Positions 57,401 to 64,000 of a stretch of 64,000 nucleotides of DNA are shown piece by piece (the first letter of the stretch is position 1; every line of letters starts with the position of its first letter). The DNA is from Vibrio gazogenes (GTDB taxonomy: Bacteria; Pseudomonadota; Gammaproteobacteria; Enterobacterales; Vibrionaceae). The DNA is taken from positions 1,302,001 to 1,366,000 of the forward strand of contig NZ_CP018835.1 in assembly GCF_002196515.1 (NCBI RefSeq), in the 5' to 3' direction. A program made the position numbers and the translations under genes. A model generated the notes under the pieces. It searched no databases and was not told the DNA's origin. It was given only the letters and a program-made list of their open reading frames with translations.

Positions 57401-57598
57401 CTGCTGAAAGACAAAATCAATGGCACACTCCCCGAAAGCCTCTAGCAACTTCAAGACGAATTCAGCACTCATCAGCATAAAATAATCTTGTTGTTCAGGG
57501 CTAAAATGATAGCAACGAAAGATCGCCTGAAATTTGTGTCGGATGACCAGTTTACTGATATTGTCGTGATAGACAGGGCAGTGGATCGATTCATTCAT
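54428..57598 (-). CDS. hybrid sensor histidine kinase
   Basis: A 1056-residue kinase without membrane helices. In order: an uncharacterised N-terminal domain (1-125), a coiled coil (130-165), a PAS domain (about 170-290, GAPSSVAIIDEQGKILLWNQTA), HisKA with the phospho-His in MSHEIRTPMNAIIGMSHLA, a HATPase domain (GLGLSICQRLVELMGG), two receiver domains (LVLMDWNMPDMDGVEAC and VIFMDLQMPVMDGYEA), and an Hpt domain (LMAHTLKGSAANLG). Its ATG overlaps the rsbX stop (ATGA), tying it to the stressosome. In Vibrio stressosomes without sigma-B such a kinase is thought to take over signal output. Confidence 0.92.
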   Translation of the reverse strand: MNESIHCPVYHDNISKLVIRHKFQAIFRCYHFSPEQQDYFMLMSAEFVLKLLEAFGECAIDFVFQQERITVSCAIPESAEPITLTVPGLMIEQNRQAISWAVPCVANYQPTEFEFEQLADQLREKSRDELMNELQHTNQQLAQHQVGLEQEIVRRTQDLQDSEVFARTIVDGAPSSVAIIDEQGKILLWNQTAEAIYQYQSQDVLGQHCITLLKMVMPDTLVEILQPPISIQDQAKVYGEFFEVETYTKSGVMIPVDLGVTIFVLNDRCQAALFLRDVSARKVVENELYEAREKAEEALKVKSMFLANMSHEIRTPMNAIIGMSHLALKTKLTAKQHDYLSKIHNSASLLLGIINDILDFSKIEAGKLTIENVSFELDDIFHNVSILNGQKAFDKGLELLFSVPRGLPKKLYGDPLRLGQVIINLVNNAVKFTEQGEISVSVKEVKRQAEQIQLEFIVSDTGIGMTPEQIEQLFTVFTQADGSTTRKYGGTGLGLSICQRLVELMGGTIRVESELGQGSHFIFDVWLKADQGARTVADGLPDTLDGIRALVVDDNDHALTIMGDMLDVLSHPPILVNHADKALAQIDASIAEGQPINLVLMDWNMPDMDGVEACRKIRQTVPLEYQPHIVMVTAYDKDELAHVTEELQLAGYLSKPVGQSKLFDLLVTLFGASEHPSHRSSVDHGVRPQDDLAGIRVLLVEDNEINQQIALELMAGWGMDVTVASHGREALSLLAESLNEAAGFDVIFMDLQMPVMDGYEASEHIRSIPAYDDIPLIAMTAHAMVEERERCFGLGMNDHISKPIDPNVLLSTIQKWCRAEKSAAADAPQTPEPEAADAATLTQPSPPQLSELSFLDYRNGLMRVAGNEQLYQRLLSQLIDKEHDIVPRIQKALAQEERTQATLMAHTLKGSAANLGLMRLSDIAARIEMTIKQEQDDEALAAILCEAEKHMAQLVPTLCQTLKRSEPTAQQTGTLTPAHIAVIEQLATLLAAYDNEAVAYLDEHYLFLKAVLTSTSFDACCQSIHDCDFEAASEALRKAVSIYPLDLSTVAGGEDG

Positions 57599-58206
57599 AC
57601 GTTGTACTCCAGCACGATCACGGTCATATCATCATGTGGTTTACCGAAATGTTCGACCAGAAATGAAGCAAACTGCTGAAGTGGGCGATACTGAGCAAAA
57701 TGACACAGTCCCAGATCTAAATTTTCCTTAATTCCATCGGTGGTCAATAAGAAGCGTTCATTGTCGCCAAACGGGCCTTGAAACACATTCAATGTCGGGA
57801 TCATCTCACCGACAACCCCCGGCTGAGAAAAATAAGTACGCCAGTCATCACCACACTTTCTCATTAATGTATTGCCGACACCTACCCCTTGAAAACATCG
57901 CGTCTGAAGGTTGAAAAAAACCAATGTGACAGCAGCGCCCAAACTGCCGCGAAAATGATCATGCATCTGCTCAAGTAACTGCGGGAGTTCATTCGTTAAC
58001 GAGGGATAGATACTCGCGTCAGCATGAAAACGAGCATCGAGATAACTTTCCATCTGTCGAGCCAAGTGAGCGGCTTCCGGCCCATGCCCTAACACATCAA
58101 TAATCCCGACCATCAAACCCAAGTTATTTTCCCGCACGAACACACCATCTCCGGACTCAGACTCTCCCAAATAAGGAACGCAGTGAGAGTACCATTCAAA
58201 CGGCAT
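57595..58206 (-). CDS. rsbX: RsbX-like PP2C phosphatase
   Basis: A 203-residue SpoIIE/PP2C-type serine phosphatase that resets the stressosome by dephosphorylating RsbR/RsbS. Metal-site segments are SGDGVFVRENN, GIIDVLGHGPEAAHLA and LLTTDGIKENLD, with HDDMTVIVLEY at the end. The ATG at 58206 is chosen because GGGGGA lies six bases upstream; the ATG at 58212 is too close. It overlaps rsbT at the start and the kinase at the end. Confidence 0.85.
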   Translation of the reverse strand: MPFEWYSHCVPYLGESESGDGVFVRENNLGLMVGIIDVLGHGPEAAHLARQMESYLDARFHADASIYPSLTNELPQLLEQMHDHFRGSLGAAVTLVFFNLQTRCFQGVGVGNTLMRKCGDDWRTYFSQPGVVGEMIPTLNVFQGPFGDNERFLLTTDGIKENLDLGLCHFAQYRPLQQFASFLVEHFGKPHDDMTVIVLEYNV

Positions 58207-58663
58207 CGTCATTCCCCCATTTGATCACACTCACAATGGTCCCGCGCGTCTCTGTGTCAGATGCTTCGGGAAACGACTGGATCTCAAACTGATCAACCAT
58301 TCTTTGCACGCCCGGCAACCCCATTCCTAAAGAACCACCAGTCGAAAAATGCTCCGCCATCGCCTGTTCAATATGTGGAATTCCCGGCCCGAAATCCCGG
58401 GCAACGACCCGTATACCACGTTCCGTTTTTTGTTCAAATTCGCGCAGAATTTCAGTCAGCTCGATGCGGCCATTTCCTGCATACTTGACAATATTGGTTG
58501 CCAGCTCAGAAACAATCGTAGCGATTTCACTCGTCGCTGTCGGAGAAAAATTAAGCTGCTGGGCAAATGTAAATGTCCCCATCACCGCCATCATGACATC
58601 TGCTTCACAATCAATCGTATAAACATCACCCAGCGTTTTTATCGATACCGGTTGTTCATCCAT
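58196..58663 (-). CDS. rsbT: RsbT-like serine kinase
   Basis: A 155-residue GHKL kinase which in stressosomes phosphorylates RsbR and RsbS and is released to activate downstream partners. Motifs are SEIATIVSELATNIVKYA (N box), RDFGPGI (G1) and STGGSLGMGLPGVQRMVDQFEI (G2). The start at 58663, overlapping rsbS (ATGGATGA), has AGGAGC upstream and is preferred to the longer frame. Confidence 0.88.
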   Translation of the reverse strand: MDEQPVSIKTLGDVYTIDCEADVMMAVMGTFTFAQQLNFSPTATSEIATIVSELATNIVKYAGNGRIELTEILREFEQKTERGIRVVARDFGPGIPHIEQAMAEHFSTGGSLGMGLPGVQRMVDQFEIQSFPEASDTETRGTIVSVIKWGNDDAV

Positions 58664-59027
58664 CTCTGCGCTCCTGTGACTCGCGGAGCAACACAAGCCC
58701 TTGCTCCAAATCTGCAGCACAACATAATGCCGACGTATCAACCCCCAGATTCATCAATCCCATCACAATGCCCGGTCTGAAGCCGACAAAGATACATTGC
58801 CGCCCCATGACCTGAACATGCAGGGATATCTGGATCAATGCTTCAATATCTTGTCGATCCAACGTTTTTACCCCAGCCATATCAATCAAGACCCCGTGGA
58901 TATAATTCTCAGCAAGCTGGCTCAACAGCTCATGACAAAAATCAGCCAGAATACCCGCTGAGAGATCCGCCTGAATAGACGCAACCAGTGCATGTTTGAG
59001 CTGGCTAATCGCAATCGATTCCCGCAT
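58656..59027 (-). CDS. rsbS: RsbS-like STAS scaffold protein
   Basis: A 123-residue single STAS-domain protein that forms the stressosome core with RsbR. It shows LVASIQADL, GVLIDMAGVKTLD, VGFRPGIVMGLMNLGVDTSAL and DLEQGLVLL, the RsbS pattern. The serine that RsbT phosphorylates in Bacillus RsbS (S59, in IDSFIAK) seems to be replaced: the aligned segment is TLDRQDIEAL with arginine at position 58. Located 15 bases after rsbR. Confidence 0.85.
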   Translation of the reverse strand: MRESIAISQLKHALVASIQADLSAGILADFCHELLSQLAENYIHGVLIDMAGVKTLDRQDIEALIQISLHVQVMGRQCIFVGFRPGIVMGLMNLGVDTSALCCAADLEQGLVLLRESQERRDG

Positions 59028-59042
59028 GACTGCGCTCCTGAA

Positions 59043-59960
59043 TTATTCCGAAAACTGATTCAACGATGTCACATTAAGACCAATCATCTGAAAAGCGTAT
59101 TCAAGCGCATCCCTGAGTGTCGCATTGGCTTGCACCTCTCCGACATTAACGCCCAACTGAACCATGGTCTGAGCAATCGAAGGAGAAACCCCCGATACCA
59201 AACAAGTACACCCCATGAGTTTGGTGGCTTTGGTGATTTTAATGAAATGGTTGGCAACGGCTGTATCGACAACCGCCACCCCGGAAATATCCATGATGAA
59301 GATCTTGGCCCGGTTCACGGAGATCTTATTCAAAACCGCAGCCATAATATCTTGGGCTCGTTTGGAATCGATGATCCCTACCAGCGGCAACATCAGGATG
59401 TCTTGCCAAATCATGGTGACGGGTGTTGACATAGCCATCAGCGCCTTACTCTGTTCGGAAAAACGCTTATTTGTCAGGCGGGAATAAGTATCAACGACAA
59501 TCGAGGTATCCATATGGAGCAATTTCATAAACGCGGTTACATAAGCGTTATATGTTTCCGTTTCCATCGAATCATCGTATAACTGCTGGGTAAAAATCAG
59601 CATCGAGGTATTCATGCCAGCAAAATAGATCGGAAGCGGCAAACCAACACGCGCATGAACCTCTCCCACGTTTCGGCGCTCCTGAACATAGTCATCGTCA
59701 ATATTCGCGTTGAAAAAAGAAGTCCAGTAGCGAACCTGAGAATCCTGAACATAGCGTAACCTTCCGGGGTCACCGAAAAATTGAGCATATTCAGGGAGTT
59801 TCTCCAGCCAGACATAAAAGTGTTGCACGTATTCACCCAACTTCGGAATCATCATCTGTCCGAATCGGCGAATGAGTTCCAAATCCTCATCCGTTACGTC
59901 ATGCAAGCGCAACAGTGATTGCGCATCTTTCATCTGAGTAAGTTGAACATCTGGTGACAT
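59043..59960 (-). CDS. rsbR: RsbR-like stressosome sensor with globin domain
   Basis: A 305-residue sensor with an N-terminal globin-coupled-sensor domain (1-160) and a C-terminal STAS domain (about 180-295). The globin part keeps a histidine at position 102 in VGEVHARVGLPLPIYFAGM, the proximal heme ligand position, so heme and oxygen binding is likely, as reported for Vibrio vulnificus RsbR. In the STAS domain, S199 (IIDSKRAQD) and T233 (VAVVDTAVANH) match the phosphorylation sites T171 and T205 of Bacillus RsbR. The ATG at 59960 has AAGGGAG seven bases upstream. First gene of the operon. Confidence 0.9.
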   Translation of the reverse strand: MSPDVQLTQMKDAQSLLRLHDVTDEDLELIRRFGQMMIPKLGEYVQHFYVWLEKLPEYAQFFGDPGRLRYVQDSQVRYWTSFFNANIDDDYVQERRNVGEVHARVGLPLPIYFAGMNTSMLIFTQQLYDDSMETETYNAYVTAFMKLLHMDTSIVVDTYSRLTNKRFSEQSKALMAMSTPVTMIWQDILMLPLVGIIDSKRAQDIMAAVLNKISVNRAKIFIMDISGVAVVDTAVANHFIKITKATKLMGCTCLVSGVSPSIAQTMVQLGVNVGEVQANATLRDALEYAFQMIGLNVTSLNQFSE

Positions 59961-60376
59961 ACGTAGACTCCCTTGCATATCAGTATTTTTCTATCCTGAC
60001 TATCCTGCATTCGTTCAACACAGCCGTTAATCACAGGTAGAATCATATGTACAGACTCTAATCATAGTCGATAAATTCATCACTCCAATAAAAACAGATC
60101 ACATGTTGCAGAGAAACAGATACCACATCAATTCACTCATCCTACCACTCGATATTTTTAGGATATTTTGTCACGTTGATTATTAATAAATCACAAAATA
60201 ATTATATTTATATCAATAAAGTTTTGTGTAATTTTTAAGCTCTCCCAATAAGGAAATTATTTTTACAAATCGATAGAACTTATGGAGAAAAACCTTCGAT
60301 AAAAAATAAAGCCCTTGATACAATTTAAACCGCAATAAGAATGAAACATTATTTTAAAAAACAAAGAGCGTTTATT
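59961..60376. promoter_or_regulatory. divergent promoter region between rsbR and the M6 protease
   Basis: About 400 AT-rich non-coding bases holding the stressosome promoter (minus) and the protease promoter (plus). No terminator, RNA gene or clear operator seen. Confidence 0.4.
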
Positions 60377-62329
60377 ATGAAATTAAAAACAACCGTTGGC
60401 TTAATGAGCTTATATTTAATTTGCCAGCCAGCTTTTTCGGCAATTCCTTATCATGGCTATCAGTATGATTACACCCAACCGAATGGCGACGTCATTACAC
60501 TTACACTTGAAGGGAATGATTATTATGCCGAGCAGAGAACCCCTTCCGGTCAGCTTGTCATTTTTGACAAACAATTGGGCGGACTCGCTTACGCGAAGGT
60601 CTCTGATGACGGCACAACCCTTGTTTCTAAAGGAGAATTAGTCACTCAAGCCAAAGAGCAGCTCGAACAAAATCTGAGAAGCAGTCTTCATTCCACCATT
60701 CTTTCTCAGACTGAACAGCAGCCTGGCTTGTCCGCCAAAGCAAGAGAAAAATTAGCTCAAGAAAACCGTGATAAATTATTACATATCCCGGAAGATGTCA
60801 GTCGAATTGCGACATCTCTTGTTCAAACAGCCGATTCATCCAGCCATATTACGGGTAATGTTCGCGGGTTAACAATATTAATTGACTTCCCAGATGATCG
60901 CCGAGAAATTAGTCGTTCAGATGTCAATAGTTTTTTAAATGATTTAAATTATAAAGGATACGGAAATTTCCAGTCTATTCGTGGTTATTTCCGTTCTGTA
61001 TCGGGTGGCAAACTCGATTATACCAATACAGTCAGTACTTATTATACGGCTAAACACAACAAATCTTACTATACCGACCCCAATCTTGAGTTCGGTGTCC
61101 GGGCACAAGAACTGATTCATGAAGCATTAGAGTGGATGGAATATCAACAAGGATTCGATTTCTCCACCCTGACAACGGATCGCTGGGGCCGTATCAGAGG
61201 GCTTAACTTTTTCTACGCCGGAGATTCAAACAGTGCCTGGTCAACCGGCCTGTGGCCACACATGGGTGGTGTGAACCCACAATTCTGTGCTGATGGTGTT
61301 TGTACCAATGCGTCACAAATCTCCGATATGGGAAGCAGCTTATCGATCGGTACTTTCGCACATGAATCAGGACACCTGATCGCAGACTGGCCCGATCTTT
61401 ATGATTACGACGGCAGCTCAAACGGTTCTGTTGCGCAGTACGGTATCATGGGTTACGGCAGTACCAATGCCCGATCCATGCTACACCCTGTGCCACCGGT
61501 TGCACCACTGCGTGATAAGGCTGGCTGGGAAACCGTCATTGAGTTAAACCCAGCGGTCGATCCGAATGCACCGACTGGCCGTATCTCTGCCACATCCGGC
61601 AGCAATACCTCCTACAAGTGGTCTAACCCGGACAATCCGGCTGAATCCTTCTACATGGAAGCGATTTATCAAAGCGGACAAAATACCGAGCAATTGGGGA
61701 GCGGGCTGGCGATCTGGCACGTCGATCCAAAAGGGAACAACTCCGACGAATGGCACCCTTACATCCAGATGGAACATGCAGACGGCAACCGTGATCCGGA
61801 ATACTTGCGTAACCGCGGCGATGCGTACGATGTTTATGGTCAATACGGTGAGTTTTCTGCGATCTATCCGAATGATTTAACATCGCGGGGAACAAACTCA
61901 TTATGGTGGAACGGGCGGGATTCAGGCCTGAGTATCAGTGATATTTCACAACCGGCACAAACAATCTCGTTTGCGATTTCAAAAGACGGCAATGGCGGTG
62001 GTGATAATGGCAACGGAGGCTCTTCAACCGAAACCCAAGTGTATACCAACACCATTGCGCAAGGCGGATACACTGCCGAACCAAACAATCAGGCATTCCG
62101 TTATGAAGGCGGTACCATCAACGCAACACTGGTCGGCCCTGACGGAACAGACTTCGATCTGAAACTGATGCGTTGGGATGGTAATAACTGGCAACAAGTC
62201 GCAGCGTCTGAAGAACCCGCATCCAGAGAGCAGATCACCTATACGGCTGATGCGAATTTCTACTACTTCCAAGTGTATGCATACAGCGGTTCAGGCCAGT
62301 ACAATCTGACGATCTCGCTCACCCACTAA
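60377..62329 (+). CDS. secreted M6-family metalloprotease
   Basis: A 650-residue secreted zinc protease of the M6 (immune-inhibitor A / PrtV) family. A signal peptide (MKLKTTVGLMSLYLICQPAFSA) is followed by a propeptide, then the catalytic domain with the motif H329-E-S-G-H-LIADWPDLYDYDG and the Met-turn-like YGIMGYGS. A Gly/Asn/Asp-rich linker (DGNGGGDNGNGG) leads to a C-terminal PPC beta-sandwich (about 560-650, GTDFDLKLMRWDGNNW, FYYFQVYAYSGSGQYNLTI). An ATG 12 codons upstream exists but lacks a ribosome site. PrtV-like proteases attack host proteins; V. cholerae PrtV carries PKD domains instead. Confidence 0.88.
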   Translation: MKLKTTVGLMSLYLICQPAFSAIPYHGYQYDYTQPNGDVITLTLEGNDYYAEQRTPSGQLVIFDKQLGGLAYAKVSDDGTTLVSKGELVTQAKEQLEQNLRSSLHSTILSQTEQQPGLSAKAREKLAQENRDKLLHIPEDVSRIATSLVQTADSSSHITGNVRGLTILIDFPDDRREISRSDVNSFLNDLNYKGYGNFQSIRGYFRSVSGGKLDYTNTVSTYYTAKHNKSYYTDPNLEFGVRAQELIHEALEWMEYQQGFDFSTLTTDRWGRIRGLNFFYAGDSNSAWSTGLWPHMGGVNPQFCADGVCTNASQISDMGSSLSIGTFAHESGHLIADWPDLYDYDGSSNGSVAQYGIMGYGSTNARSMLHPVPPVAPLRDKAGWETVIELNPAVDPNAPTGRISATSGSNTSYKWSNPDNPAESFYMEAIYQSGQNTEQLGSGLAIWHVDPKGNNSDEWHPYIQMEHADGNRDPEYLRNRGDAYDVYGQYGEFSAIYPNDLTSRGTNSLWWNGRDSGLSISDISQPAQTISFAISKDGNGGGDNGNGGSSTETQVYTNTIAQGGYTAEPNNQAFRYEGGTINATLVGPDGTDFDLKLMRWDGNNWQQVAASEEPASREQITYTADANFYYFQVYAYSGSGQYNLTISLTH

Positions 62330-62360
62330 TCACAGCGACCGGGACACGATCATCCCATCT

Positions 62361-62390
62361 AAACGCGGTGTTCAGCACCGCGTTTTTTTT
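62361..62390 (+). terminator. intrinsic terminator of the M6 protease gene
   Basis: AAACGCGGTG, loop TTCAG, CACCGCG then TTTTTTTT, 32 bases after the stop. Confidence 0.88.
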
Positions 62391-62489
62391 ATTCGCACAC
62401 CCCGATGAATCAGCTATGATCATCACAGCATTGATGATCCCGGTGATTCACACCGAGCAAAAATAAACACACAGTCAAAAGGAACGGAT

Positions 62490-63002
62490 ATGAAAAAATT
62501 GCTGCTGATGTTGGTTACACTTACACTCACGGGCTGTCTTGGAATGCCCGAAACTGTTCAACCCGTCTCTAATTTCGACGTACAACATTATTTAGGCAAA
62601 TGGTATGAAATTGCCCGTTTAGATCATTCATTTGAAGAAGGTCTCACCCATGTCACCGCAGAATATACGCCCAGAGATGACGGGGGCATTACGGTGCTGA
62701 ACCGCGGCTTTTCCGCAGTTGACAACAAATGGGAAGAAGCCCAAGGGAAAGCCTATTTTGTCAATAGTGACTCAGAAGGCTATTTAAAAGTCTCGTTCTT
62801 TGGCCCTTTTTACGGCTCCTACGTGATCTTTGCCCTCGATGATGACTATCGTTATGCCTTTATCTCTGGTCCGGACACCGATTACCTATGGCTATTGTCT
62901 CGCACCCCAACCGTTGATCAGCAAGTGATTGATCAGTTTATCCACATGGCGAAAGCACGCGGTTTTGATACCGATCGTTTGATTTTTGTGGATCAGCAGT
63001 GA
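62490..63002 (+). CDS. blc: outer-membrane lipocalin
   Basis: A 170-residue lipoprotein lipocalin similar to E. coli Blc, thought to bind lysophospholipids or fatty acids at the outer membrane. The lipobox is LTLTGC with C16 as the lipidated residue. The lipocalin hallmark GKWYEIARLDHSFE follows, then VTAEYTPRDDGGITVLNRG, VSFFGPFYGSYVIFALDDDY and the closing YLWLLSRTP. AAAAGGAAC precedes the ATG. Single gene. Confidence 0.92.
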   Translation: MKKLLLMLVTLTLTGCLGMPETVQPVSNFDVQHYLGKWYEIARLDHSFEEGLTHVTAEYTPRDDGGITVLNRGFSAVDNKWEEAQGKAYFVNSDSEGYLKVSFFGPFYGSYVIFALDDDYRYAFISGPDTDYLWLLSRTPTVDQQVIDQFIHMAKARGFDTDRLIFVDQQ

Positions 63003-63202
63003 GCGGCTCACTTTAAACGGTCACCAATCCGTTCGGCAGTTCATTAAAGCACGGACATCAACGAATCAATCAAGAGACTGACTGGGCTTGTTTTAATTCG
63101 TTGTTATCTGAGCTCTCATACATCTTTTAACCTCATTCGATTCAGGACTTGTCCATCATTTAGGGCAACGTTAAAGTAAGTCACTACCTGATAATTCATA
63201 AT

Positions 63203-63577
63203 ATGGGAGAAAGAGAATTGAGTCGCATTGGATTCATTGTTTATTGGCTGGGTTGCATTGTTGTTTTTACTTATTTATTGAACCATGATTGGCAGCAATT
63301 TTATGATTCCTTTTCTTTAATTTGCACATTTATCCCTGCACTTTGTTCGTTATTGATCCGAAAGCATGAATCTATTGACGAAAAATGCTTAAGATTTATC
63401 AAAGTCAATTGGATCAGTGCGGGATTGACAACCGTATACGGCATCATTTTATCAATGAGTTATATTCCTTTTGATCCCGAAGGTTTAGTTGTTGGTTTCA
63501 GTGTCGCAATACTCCCCATTTTTTATGCATTTTCGGCGACTTTAGTATTAGCACCATTGGTGACAGAGAAGCATTGA
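63203..63577 (+). CDS. small membrane protein of unknown function
   Basis: Up to 124 residues with about four hydrophobic segments (IGFIVYWLGCIVVFTYLL, LICTFIPALCSLLI, GLTTVYGIILSMSYI, VGFSVAILPIFYAFSATLVLAPLV). The ATG at 63203 has no ribosome site; a TTG at 63218 (LSRIGFIVYW) preceded by GGGAGAAAGAG is a good alternative start. I do not recognise the family. Stands alone between the lipocalin and the partial gene at the edge. Confidence 0.65.
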   Translation: MGERELSRIGFIVYWLGCIVVFTYLLNHDWQQFYDSFSLICTFIPALCSLLIRKHESIDEKCLRFIKVNWISAGLTTVYGIILSMSYIPFDPEGLVVGFSVAILPIFYAFSATLVLAPLVTEKH

Positions 63578-63794
63578 TAGCCCCCACCAAAGCATTAAAA
63601 AAGTATGAGTTTTCCTGAATTGTGTCGCAAAGTGATCCTGTGAGTCTCGCTGCTGCCAACAAAATCGATCACGATACCAGCGTTGAATAACAGCAGGGTA
63701 TTACCATGACAAAACCGCAAATCATCAACAAAAACAACACCGCTCGATGTGGTAACGGTTTGTTTTGTCCCCGGCTCATAGTAGGATAGCCACG

Positions 63795-64000
63795 ATGAAA
63801 ACAGCACTCGACCACCTCCCTGAGCGGAAGCAACAAGAACTTCACACCATCACCACTGTATTGCGCGATACGCTGGATGATTTTCTGCGCAACAAAAACG
63901 GCAGTAAGGCTGAGTTTCGCATTCTTAAAATTATCCTCTTTGGCAGTCATGCCAAAGGCACTTGGGTTAGCGACCGACCTAACGGTTATATCAGTGACTA
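63795..64000 (+). CDS. nucleotidyltransferase-domain protein, cut by the window end
   Basis: The first 68 codons of a gene that runs off the right edge. It starts MKTALDHLPERKQQELHTI and reaches the MNT-type nucleotidyltransferase motif LFGSHAKG (48-55), with the start of the SDxD acidic pair (GYISDY) at the last bases. Proteins opening this way often carry a C-terminal HEPN domain; that part is not visible. TAGGAT precedes the ATG. Such MNT/HEPN proteins are common in mobile or defence-type regions. Confidence 0.72.
   Translation, partial: MKTALDHLPERKQQELHTITTVLRDTLDDFLRNKNGSKAEFRILKIILFGSHAKGTWVSDRPNGYISD

Noticed and set aside
63595..63950. Two minus-strand frames at the right end
   Set aside because: They overlap the better-supported plus-strand nucleotidyltransferase start and have no ribosome sites or known motifs.

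Overview
The window reads as a Vibrio-type gammaproteobacterial chromosome. The right half keeps a housekeeping order that I recall from Vibrio chromosome I: glmS with a DeoR regulator, pykF, the epd-pgk-fba-mscS row, tkt, metK, sprT, rsmE-gshB-yqgE-ruvX, a yggR/pilT-like gene, and yggS-proC-yggT-yggU. MetJ boxes precede metK. A Vibrio-style stressosome locus and a typical Vibrio palindromic repeat agree with this. I cannot name the species from sequence alone. No rRNA, tRNA or CRISPR array was seen.

Positions 1-2.2 kb: the end of an R-body (reb) cluster, with two RebB-family proteins, a shorter relative and a chimeric AAA+/AraC regulator. Positions 2.2-3.2 kb are non-coding and hold a 166-bp inverted-repeat element and an insertion-sequence-like remnant.

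Positions 3.2-17 kb: a sulfated-substrate regulon. It has a beta-glucoside-type PTS EIIBC, a chemoreceptor split by a frameshift at a G6 tract, three exported Ser-type sulfatases, an anaerobic sulfatase-maturating enzyme (anSME), a small periplasmic protein and a porin. Six transcription units in this stretch each begin with a BglG/LicT-type RAT sequence overlapping an intrinsic terminator. They therefore look like one antitermination regulon, but no BglG-type antiterminator gene lies in the window.

Positions 17-24.3 kb: a second sulfatase system. Divided by palindromic GTAG-N6-CTAC sites, it comprises rpiR-yidH-yidG-anSME and PTS EIICB-cytoplasmic Cys-type sulfatase-epimerase. The likely logic is phosphotransfer import of a sulfated sugar followed by desulfation inside the cell.

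Positions 24.3-29.7 kb: a terminal-repeat element, a PAS chemoreceptor with a cysteine cluster, an M3 oligopeptidase, and a cold-shock gene whose leader is duplicated in front of two tiny overlapping ORFs.

Positions 29.7-51.5 kb: core metabolism (amino-sugar synthesis, glycolysis, pentose phosphate, SAM, glutathione, proline). A 43-codon membrane ORF follows pykF, and a degenerate 15-nt tandem array precedes rsmE where I would expect dns/endA.

Positions 51.5-64 kb: an Fdc1-like prFMN decarboxylase behind a perfect palindrome, a stressosome operon (globin-type RsbR, RsbS, RsbT, RsbX) leading into a hybrid kinase and an HD-GYP response regulator, a secreted M6 protease, a lipocalin, a small membrane protein, and a nucleotidyltransferase cut by the window end.
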